From contig CAMCDX010000001.1 in the NCBI GenBank assembly GCA_945873695.1, forward strand, positions 1 through 64,000: DNA of 64,000 nucleotides, given 5' to 3'. This DNA is from an uncultured Clostridia bacterium. GTDB taxonomy: Bacteria; Bacillota; Clostridia; Oscillospirales; Oscillospiraceae. The notes beneath the pieces are model-generated. The model was not told the DNA's origin and made no database searches. It saw nothing but the letters and a program-made list of their open reading frames with translations. Below are positions 57,757-64,000 of this stretch, one piece after another. The first letter of the stretch is position 1. Each line of letters starts with the position of its first letter. Both the position numbers and the translations under genes were made by a program.

Positions 57757-59818
57757 TTTGCTGCCCTCCCTGCATGGGCGTCTCCGCCGCCGTCTGCACA
57801 CCCGGTGAGCCGCCCATATCTCCGACTGCACCGCCGGCCATAGCCGCCTGTACCGCCTGCTGCTCCCGCTGCTGTTCCAGCTCCTTCTGCAGGTCCTTCT
57901 TCATCTGGGCCGCCGTTGGATAGTGCAGCTGCTCCATGATGGTCCAGAACCGCACCAGGGTGGCCAGCTCCGTGGGCACCCCGAAGGCGCCCTGCTGGAA
58001 GTTCATCCGGGTCTCCTGCCACATGGCCTCCCGGTTGGATGCCAGGGGCGCCGACGTGTCGCAGGAGAACAGGAAATCGGTGTTGTAAAGCCAGTTCCCC
58101 GCCTCGTCCTGATACAGGAAGTCGTGGCGGTCAAACAGCTTGTACTCCTTCTGGCCCTGCTCGTTGTAGGCCACCACCGGCCTGGGCTCGTCGCAGTAGG
58201 CCAGCAGGAACTTGAACATCAGCTCGAACAGGTCCTGATACTGTGCGTTCTTCATGGTCCGCTTGGACTCCAGACGGCCCGCCGCCTGTGCCGCCGCGAA
58301 CTCCTTAGCCTTGCCGCTGGTGGCGGTGGGGTCCTTCCGGCCCTGGAAGCTGTCGGTGATGCCGATGGTCTCCTTGGCCTCCTCGTAGATCATGGCCCGC
58401 AGCGCCAGGTCGCTGTTCACATCCACCTGGGTGTTCCGCACCTGGAAGCACTCGATGTCCGCCGGGCCGTCCACTTCCACCACCACGTTGTCCTCGTCGG
58501 TCACCGTCAGGTTCATGGACTTCTTCTTGGTGATGATGCTGCCTCCGCCCAGCACCTTCCGGTTGATCTTGGTAGACAGCTTGTTCAGGGTGTTCTGCTG
58601 GTCCTCGATGGCGTCAATGTCGCTGCCGCCCAGGAACCGCCCGCTCTTGCTGACGTTCTTCCGCAGCACCACCGGGAACACGTCCGGCTTGTAGTAGGGG
58701 ATCTTCGTCGGCTCCATCACAGGCTCCTGCCTCGTCAGAGCAAAGTCCGCTACATTCGCCCCGGCCATCCGGCCAGGTCTCATGCCGCTCCCTTGCTCCT
58801 CCTCTCCCTCCGCAAACGCTCCGCTGGTTTGCGTCGGGGTTGGAAACGGTGTCAGCAGTTCCGAGTTCTCAGCGTTCCAATAAAGCTGATTTCCAGGCAT
58901 ATCCCGGAACACCGGCTGGCCGTTCTCGTCCCTGGCCTGGCTCATAGCCGGGATCTTTGTGCCCATGGCGGTGGTCAGGTCCTCCGCCAGCTCTTCGTAC
59001 TCCTGCAGCTCTTCGGTAAACCGCTTGCTGCCGCAGTACGGGCACTGGACGCCGTCGCCCACGGCCCCGCACTTGGCGCAGACCTGCACCCGCCGGGTCT
59101 GGTAGTCCTCCAGATCCTCACACACCACATCGTTGACCCACCGGAACCGGCCCACGCCGCCCTTGTCGTTGCGATAGTATGCCGTGTGCAGCGTCACCAG
59201 CTCGTCGGAGGTGCTGTTGGCCCCGGCGCCGCGGAGCTCCGGGTCCTCCTCGTTCTCGTTGGACACGTCCACGCCGAACCGCCGCTTCACCTGCTTCTTG
59301 GTGACGTACTCGTCCACAAACAGGTAATCCATGTCCGCCACCTGGTCTATGCCGTCCTGGGGCACGACCTTCCGGGGATGCAGCAGCGTCAGCTTCAGGT
59401 CGCCCATCCAGCCCCGGCCCCGGGCCTGGGTAAACCACTCCAGCAGCAGCGCCATGCCGCCCTGGGTGGGGGTGATCCGCTCCGCCTCGTCGTTGATCCG
59501 CTCCATGGGCAGCCGGTCCAGCAGGTTCCGCAGCATGTCCTCCGCGATCTTGGCCAGAGGCTCGTCTTCCTCCCGCACCGCCGTCACCTTTGGCTGGGGG
59601 ATGTTGCTGTCCACCTGGCTCTCCACCACCTCGAAGGCCACGTTCCTCACGTGTGTAGCGCTCTTTTTGGATGCGGTACCGTCCGGCGTCATAATGACAT
59701 GACTTCCGTCCACGATGTCCTCCCGCCGCTGCATCCGCTCCTTCTCGTCCGCGTAGGCCGCCGCCGACAGCCTGTATCTCTCCTGCCAGTGGTCCAGTCG
59801 ATTGTTTTTCTTCTCCAT
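57746..59818 (-). CDS. phage portal protein (podovirus-like) with internal zinc ribbon and an embedded repeat A
   Basis: KIPYYKPDVFPVVLRKNVSKSGRFLGGSDIDAIEDQQNTLNKLSTKI; CAKCGAVGDGVQCPYCG. Confidence 0.8.
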   Translation of the reverse strand: MEKKNNRLDHWQERYRLSAAAYADEKERMQRREDIVDGSHVIMTPDGTASKKSATHVRNVAFEVVESQVDSNIPQPKVTAVREEDEPLAKIAEDMLRNLLDRLPMERINDEAERITPTQGGMALLLEWFTQARGRGWMGDLKLTLLHPRKVVPQDGIDQVADMDYLFVDEYVTKKQVKRRFGVDVSNENEEDPELRGAGANSTSDELVTLHTAYYRNDKGGVGRFRWVNDVVCEDLEDYQTRRVQVCAKCGAVGDGVQCPYCGSKRFTEELQEYEELAEDLTTAMGTKIPAMSQARDENGQPVFRDMPGNQLYWNAENSELLTPFPTPTQTSGAFAEGEEEQGSGMRPGRMAGANVADFALTRQEPVMEPTKIPYYKPDVFPVVLRKNVSKSGRFLGGSDIDAIEDQQNTLNKLSTKINRKVLGGGSIITKKKSMNLTVTDEDNVVVEVDGPADIECFQVRNTQVDVNSDLALRAMIYEEAKETIGITDSFQGRKDPTATSGKAKEFAAAQAAGRLESKRTMKNAQYQDLFELMFKFLLAYCDEPRPVVAYNEQGQKEYKLFDRHDFLYQDEAGNWLYNTDFLFSCDTSAPLASNREAMWQETRMNFQQGAFGVPTELATLVRFWTIMEQLHYPTAAQMKKDLQKELEQQREQQAVQAAMAGGAVGDMGGSPGVQTAAETPMQGGQQSGL
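58732..58842. repeat. repeat A, copy A4, in frame inside the portal gene
   Basis: cgtcagagcaaagtccgct...gctcccttgctcctcctctccctccgcaaacgctccgctggtttgcgtcgggg; 111 bp = 37 codons. Confidence 0.85.
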
Positions 59819-59828
59819 CGTTTATCCT

Positions 59829-59858
59829 CCCGTAGGGCGGGGCGCCCCGCCCCGCCGC
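59829..59858. repeat. repeat C, copy C1
   Basis: cccgtagggcggggcgccccgccccgccgc. Confidence 0.85.
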
Positions 59859-59889
59859 GTCGTCCTCGCACTCTCCTGTCGTCGCATAT

Positions 59890-59920
59890 CCCGTAGGGCG
59901 GGGCGCCCCCGCCCCGCCGC
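59890..59920. repeat. repeat C, copy C2
   Basis: cccgtagggcggggcgcccccgccccgccgc. Confidence 0.85.
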
Positions 59921-59935
59921 TCGTCCTCTCAATCG

Positions 59936-60424
59936 CTAAAACTCCCGTCCTCCGGCGTTTCCGCCCATCAGCATGTCCTCCAAGCTATTCCCAGCTTCTG
60001 TCTCTTCGTGTTTCATCTCCGGCAGCATCTGCCGCAGCATGTCCAGAGCCTTCAGAGCGCCCTTGACGTTGAACGCCCATTCTCCGCTTGGCACCCATTC
60101 CCGGTTGACGCTGTCCCATTCCATGACAGGCTCTTTCTGACAGCATTTCTGGTAGATGCCCCAGACCTCCGCCGCAATGGAGTGCTTCGTCACGCCAATG
60201 GCGTCGAATTGCTCCTGGAGCAGCGCATCCCGGTAGGCCTGTACATCGGGCTTGCGCAGCAGGCGGCTGGCCTGGCTGGCGGCTGTCTTCTCGGAGTAGC
60301 CGACCCGGATGGCCGCCTGTGTTCCGTTCAGGTCCACCAGATACTGCCGGACGAAGGCCCGTTCCCGTTCTGTCAGCTTTTTCCCCAGCTCCACCACCGT
60401 GGTCCCGCTCTTTTCGCCTTCCAA
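59936..60424 (-). CDS. terminase small subunit-like protein
   Basis: LTERERAFVRQYLVDLNGTQAAIRVGYSEKTAASQASRLLRKPDVQAYR. Confidence 0.85.
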   Translation of the reverse strand: MEGEKSGTTVVELGKKLTERERAFVRQYLVDLNGTQAAIRVGYSEKTAASQASRLLRKPDVQAYRDALLQEQFDAIGVTKHSIAAEVWGIYQKCCQKEPVMEWDSVNREWVPSGEWAFNVKGALKALDMLRQMLPEMKHEETEAGNSLEDMLMGGNAGGREF

Positions 60425-60558
60425 GGTCCCGCTCCTTTCGCGCCGTCATAAGTTGTCCTGATAATAGCCTAGCACGCCTTGACCTCTCGTTATCACACAC
60501 TTTTCAGGCTGTGAAAAAGCACCGGAAGCCCATGGCCTCCAGTGCTTTGACGGTGATT

Positions 60559-60828
60559 TTATTCGAACCATTTCTCATAGAAAACTTTTCGCATAGCATA
60601 CAGTTTGGTTTCCGACACGTAATGCTCCCTGGATATGGCTGTGATGCTCTTCCGGCTGCACATGACCTCCCGCAGGGCAGCACCATAAGCGCCTCCCACA
60701 TCGTCGCAGAGGCGCTGGATCTTGTCCTGTATTCGTTTTGGCTGGCTGTCGCAGTTGAGGCAGATGTACCGCACCAGCCCCTGCTTCTCCTCCGGCAGGT
60801 CAACGCCTCTGAGCTTCTTAAACCCCAT
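60559..60828 (-). CDS. small phage regulator (late transcription activator/sigma-like)
   Basis: RIQRLCDDVGGAYGAALREVMCSRKSITAISREHYVSETKLYAMRKVFYEKWF; start trimmed. Confidence 0.5.
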   Translation of the reverse strand: MGFKKLRGVDLPEEKQGLVRYICLNCDSQPKRIQDKIQRLCDDVGGAYGAALREVMCSRKSITAISREHYVSETKLYAMRKVFYEKWFE

Positions 60829-61624
60829 AGTCGCCCCCTCCATCATCGTCTGACAGAGCCATGGCCATCTCCTTGTGGCCGCCCACCTTCCGCCGCGGGT
60901 CTTTGCGCTTTGGTATGTACCGCACGAAGTTCTGGCCCTTCTCCGGGTCGTACCGGGTGCCCGGCAGCTCCACGGCCCCGGCCGGGACACGCAGCTGGCC
61001 TCCGCTGGTGACGATCTCCCGGGTGACCTTTGGCTTTGCCAGGTTCCTGGAGCATGTCCACTTCTTCTCGTCCGGCACGCCCCTGGCCTGTTTGACCAGA
61101 TACACCGCCAGGTCGTAGTAGTCCTTCTGGTGCCGCAGGAACTTGACATCCACGCTGCCAAGACCCCAGATGCTGTCCACAGTCTCACTGCCCAGCCAGA
61201 GCTGCCGGTCCCTCCAAGCGAACGCGGCGCCGCCGATAATGATATGCACATGTGGCCGCACCAGCTCTCCAGTGTCGCCATCGATCTCTGAAGCTGCCAG
61301 GACCCACTTGCACACCAGTCCCATCTTCCGCAGCCGGTATGCCAGGCGGTCGATAAACTTCCGCCCTGCTTTTCTGGCTCCTTCGAAGGTTCCTCCGATA
61401 GACTCCAGCCCTTCCTGGTCAAATTTCGCCGTCAACCACAGGTCACCAGGCACAAAATTGCAGTTGAGTGTCCTTGTCAGCTTGAGCTTCGCATGTTCCG
61501 TGTTCCCCACGATCTTCTTCTCGCTGCTATTCCCCCGGACGCGCCCGCCCCGCTTCGCCGGCCACCGTGCGATCTTCGTTTTCCTCCGTTCGATCACGTT
61601 CCCGCTGACGATCTTGGTTATCAT
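60818..61624 (-). CDS. HUH-type rolling-circle replication-associated protein
   Basis: LTLTRTLNCNFVPGDLWLTAKFD-type N-terminus; RPHVHIIIGG HUH motif; DYYDLAVYLVKQ; start trimmed. Confidence 0.75.
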   Translation of the reverse strand: MITKIVSGNVIERRKTKIARWPAKRGGRVRGNSSEKKIVGNTEHAKLKLTRTLNCNFVPGDLWLTAKFDQEGLESIGGTFEGARKAGRKFIDRLAYRLRKMGLVCKWVLAASEIDGDTGELVRPHVHIIIGGAAFAWRDRQLWLGSETVDSIWGLGSVDVKFLRHQKDYYDLAVYLVKQARGVPDEKKWTCSRNLAKPKVTREIVTSGGQLRVPAGAVELPGTRYDPEKGQNFVRYIPKRKDPRRKVGGHKEMAMALSDDDGGGDYGV

Positions 61625-61732
61625 GTATAAACCCTCCTGTCCCGTTTTGGCCATGGTTGGTCCATCCTTTCCTGCGTGATAAAAGCATAGGTACCCGCGC
61701 ACCTGCCCGGGAGCCGCCTTAACATTTCTCAA

Positions 61733-62002
61733 CTACCCGCAAGGGGTATGCGACATCCGTAAGCGGCATAGCCGCCAACGGCTGTCCAAAGGCTCTTTTC
61801 CAATTCCCAGCCGGGAGGCGGACCGCTGTTCCGTCTCCCTGGGAAAAGAGCCTTCCGCCCAAACATAGGCGTTTAAGAGCCCCTCAAAGAACGCACGCGC
61901 GTCCTTTGAATTGATATAGGTGTGTTCACTTCTCAAATCCGCCCCGGCCCAGCCGGAGTAGATTTCAAAGGTGATCTTTCCTACGGTATTCGCTCTTGAC
62001 AT
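61733..62002 (-). CDS. hypothetical phage protein with repeat-derived C-terminus
   Basis: MSRANTVGKITFEIYSGWAGADLRSEHTYINSKDARAFFEGLLNAYVW followed by palindrome/repeat-B-encoded tail. Confidence 0.5.
   Translation of the reverse strand: MSRANTVGKITFEIYSGWAGADLRSEHTYINSKDARAFFEGLLNAYVWAEGSFPRETEQRSASRLGIGKEPLDSRWRLCRLRMSHTPCG
61735..61784. repeat. repeat B, copy B2
   Basis: acccgcaaggggtatgcgacatccgtaagcggcatagccgccaacggctg; about 45/50 identical to B1. Confidence 0.85.
61789..61854. repeat. 66-bp palindrome
   Basis: aaggctcttttcc...ggaaaagagcctt with inner gggaggcgga/tccgtctccc stem. Confidence 0.85.
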
Positions 62003-62024
62003 TACGTCCAATTGGTCATAGACT
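61996..62024 (+). promoter_or_regulatory. sigma-A-type promoter for XRE gene
   Basis: TTGACA-N17-TAGACT. Confidence 0.55.
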
Positions 62025-62055
62025 AGATTTTACTATGGATAAAGGAGAATCAGAC

Positions 62056-62343
62056 ATGGAGTATAAGGATGATTTTACGTTTCCGCCCTCTGTTTCAAAT
62101 TTGAATGGTTTAGAATTATCAACTATATACCCCTCTCATCTCGCCTTAAAACTTCGCCGTGAACAGATCAACCTCACTCAACAAGAAGTTGCGTATAAGG
62201 CTAAGATTGCGCTTCGTCAGTATCAGCGGTTTGAATCCGGAGAGCGCAGCATGAGTTCCGCATCTTTAAGAATAGGGCTTTCTATCTGTCATGTTCTCAA
62301 ATTGGACCCTTTACGTTTTGTGACGCTTCCTGATTCCGAATAA
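62056..62343 (+). CDS. XRE-family HTH regulator
   Basis: LALKLRREQINLTQQEVAYKAKIALRQYQRFESGERSM; SD aaaggag. Confidence 0.85.
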   Translation: MEYKDDFTFPPSVSNLNGLELSTIYPSHLALKLRREQINLTQQEVAYKAKIALRQYQRFESGERSMSSASLRIGLSICHVLKLDPLRFVTLPDSE

Positions 62344-62354
62344 TAGGCGTTATT

Positions 62355-62384
62355 GCCAGCCGGGTTGCCCCGGCTGGCTTTTTT
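62355..62384 (+). terminator. Rho-independent terminator after XRE gene
   Basis: gccagccgggttgccccggctggctttttt. Confidence 0.9.
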
Positions 62385-62409
62385 AGCGCTCACATACCCA
62401 AATACTTTT

Positions 62410-62547
62410 TCATTTTCTCTTCCCCTCCTTCCCATTGATCACCTGTACCACCCGGACATGCCCAAACTGTTCCAACGCCATGGCGACAGCCTCCTTCGTG
62501 GCAAGTTTTTCACCGTAGTCCTCAATGTCGATCACGATGCGGACCAT
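62410..62547 (-). CDS. small phage protein (45 aa)
   Basis: MVRIVIDIEDYGEKLATKEAVAMALEQFGHVRVVQVINGKEGKRK; start overlaps upstream stop. Confidence 0.55.
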   Translation of the reverse strand: MVRIVIDIEDYGEKLATKEAVAMALEQFGHVRVVQVINGKEGKRK

Positions 62548-63347
62548 CACCCAACGACCATCCAATCCTCCGCCAGCATGTCCGCCTGGCTGGCCAGCCA
62601 GCCCATCTGGACGCCGGAGGTCCCGCAGAAAGCAATGGCCTTATTTCCGATAGCCTCATGCTCGACATTCACGAAAACGCCCTCGGCGGTCATATAGCTG
62701 ATACGGTTCGCCAACTCAATGTGCTGGTTCTTCCCGTTCCACCCAGCCCGGGCCACCTTCTTCCCCGCCTTCATTTCCTCGATGGCCCTGCCGAAGCTCA
62801 TGTAGTTCCATCCCGGATCACCGCATGTCTCACCCAGGTCTGCCGAAACCTCTTTGGTGTCCATTTTCGGCACTGCGTCGCCATCCACACCATGTACCGC
62901 CGTCTGGAGCAGGAAGCCCAGCAGGAACCACACCTTGTCCTTGATCTTCTTCATGCAGATGTCCGCGCCCAGCTTTTCGTCGTAGTTCTCGGCGCTGACG
63001 CAAGCGGAGCTCTCCACGATCTCGAAGCCGTTCCGCAGGACGGCCCGGACCACGGTGCACTTGTCGCCCATGGTGGTGACATCGGCGGCCACGATGAAGT
63101 CATCCACCATCTCCTGGCTGATGGAGGGCTTGTCCGTCTTCAGATGGGGATTGACCGTCATCTTCAGATAGGCCCGCTCAAATACGTACTTTGGGCTCCA
63201 GCTCTCGTAGCCGTCCGCATACCGGACCTTGTAGCCGGATTCCACAACTGCGCCCGTTGGGCACATTTCGTGAAGCGTGAAAACCTTACCGTCAATACGG
63301 TTCGCAGGCTCCGCCTCAATCAGCTTCGTTCCGATGTACTTGTCCAT
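62547..63347 (-). CDS. three-part phage protein: KYIGTK/SWSP domain + Gp49-like domain + DUF2829 (Tad2-like) domain
   Basis: MDKYIGTKLIEAEPA...YESWSPKYVFERAY; VRAVLRNGFEIVESSACVSAENYDEKLG; YMSFGRAIEEMKAGKKVARAGWNGKNQHI...GWLASQADMLAEDW. Confidence 0.78.
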   Translation of the reverse strand: MDKYIGTKLIEAEPANRIDGKVFTLHEMCPTGAVVESGYKVRYADGYESWSPKYVFERAYLKMTVNPHLKTDKPSISQEMVDDFIVAADVTTMGDKCTVVRAVLRNGFEIVESSACVSAENYDEKLGADICMKKIKDKVWFLLGFLLQTAVHGVDGDAVPKMDTKEVSADLGETCGDPGWNYMSFGRAIEEMKAGKKVARAGWNGKNQHIELANRISYMTAEGVFVNVEHEAIGNKAIAFCGTSGVQMGWLASQADMLAEDWMVVG

Positions 63348-63362
63348 AAAAAATCCTCCTTT

Positions 63363-63563
63363 TTATTTGAAAACGGCTCTGCCGCTTCCTTCTTTCACGT
63401 TCCGGACTTCCTCCACCAATTCGGCCACACATTCATCGCAGAGGTCCAATTCTCCATCAGGCAGCCCTTGCCCAGTCATATGGTTGATTCCCTTTGGTGA
63501 AAGAGCCAGTCCATCTTCCAGCAAAATGACTTTCCCTCATTTATCGCATACAAACGCTCTCAT
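63363..63563 (-). pseudogene. small zinc-ribbon phage protein with in-frame TGA at a Cys position (63537..63539)
   Basis: MRAFVCDK-TGA-GKVILLEDGLALSPKGINHMTGQGLPDGELDLCDECVAELVEEVRNVKEGSGRAVFK; ATGA overlap with upstream gene. Confidence 0.65.
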
Positions 63564-63724
63564 GTCCCTCTCCCTCCCAGAAATGTCCGCAGCATCCTCT
63601 GCTTCCACTCCGGCTCCTCCTTTTTTTCGAATTTACAGCGAACTAATCCGCACCCGGCAATATCTGACCATGCAGTACATACCTCTCCGGTGATCCTGCA
63701 CTTGCTGTTTGCATAATTAAACAT
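63560..63724 (-). CDS. small phage protein (54 aa)
   Basis: MFNYANSKCRITGEVCTAWSDIAGCGLVRCKFEKKEEPEWKQRMLRTFLGGRGT; stop/start overlaps both sides. Confidence 0.55.
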   Translation of the reverse strand: MFNYANSKCRITGEVCTAWSDIAGCGLVRCKFEKKEEPEWKQRMLRTFLGGRGT

Positions 63725-64000
63725 CAGCCCTCACCGCCTTTCAGCGCCGCCTCTTTACGGGCCTTTACTACTTCCCTCCTGGAAGAGCGCCACATCATCA
63801 TGAGCATTTCGCTTACAGACCTGTCCCGATCTTTCCTATGTGGCTTTTTAACAACCTGCAAACCATACTTCCCCGGCACAAGCACGCCGACATTGTAAGG
63901 TATGATGGATTTCACAGCCTCAAAGACATCTTCCTGCATGACATAGTAGTTATAGTCGCCGATGAAGTTGTGTCCGTTCTTGGAGCGGAAGTCCTCAATG
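63724..64000 (-). CDS. phage protein, partial; possible MmcB-like nuclease fold
   Basis: Frame open to window edge: IEDFRSKNGHNFIGDYNYYVMQEDVFEAVKSIIPYNVGVLVPGKYGLQVVKKPHRKDRDRS. Confidence 0.5.
   Translation of the reverse strand, partial: IEDFRSKNGHNFIGDYNYYVMQEDVFEAVKSIIPYNVGVLVPGKYGLQVVKKPHRKDRDRSVSEMLMMMWRSSRREVVKARKEAALKGGEG

Larger units (their letters stand above)
39000..64000 (-). mobile_element. prophage (left end near 39.0 kb; right end beyond window)
   Basis: Contiguous virion, lysis and early phage genes; abuts truncated host gene; no integrase within the window. Confidence 0.9.

Noticed and set aside
55774-58842. CRISPR array
   Set aside because: Repeats are long, few, irregularly spaced by whole genes and vary in their stems; no cas genes
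63537-63539. Phage-wide TGA recoding
   Set aside because: Other phage genes use TGA as a normal stop and long ORFs lack in-frame TGA, so global recoding is not supported
1-64000. tRNA/rRNA genes
   Set aside because: None recognised by eye; the structured region at 29.3-30.0 kb does not read as rRNA and has a better explanation

Overview
Window from a high-GC, spore-forming Firmicute (Oscillospiraceae-like by gene content; inference). Positions 1-38.9 kb are chromosomal and almost all on the minus strand: sigH-like sigma factor, glmM, ruvBAC, two sigma/anti-sigma-like modules, xerD, spoIIM, yajC, tgt, queA, asd, dapA, an ABC-F ATPase, tyrS with a Tyr T-box leader, recN-argR-nadK-tlyA-dxs, an oapA-like gene next to a ~650-nt non-coding region that looks like an OLE RNA, ispA-xseB-xseA-nusB, and the spoIIIAA-AH operon. 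From ~39.0 kb to the right edge is a prophage, again nearly all minus strand: a 2003-aa polyvalent protein, holin, a two-domain lysin candidate, tail and fibre genes, capsid, scaffold, portal, TerS-like, an HUH Rep-like protein, an XRE regulator, and a Gp49/DUF2829 (Tad2-like) fusion protein. Main points for follow-up: (1) the OLE RNA/OapA locus; (2) a family of ~110-bp hairpin repeats in the phage head-gene cluster whose stems vary in a compensatory way, with one copy in frame inside the portal gene and another carrying a second repeat nested in its loop; (3) a Tad2-like anti-defence fusion; (4) no visible large terminase next to TerS/portal; (5) several host and phage genes broken by a single in-frame stop or a G-homopolymer. 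All assignments were made by eye from the sequence and supplied translations; no database search was run.
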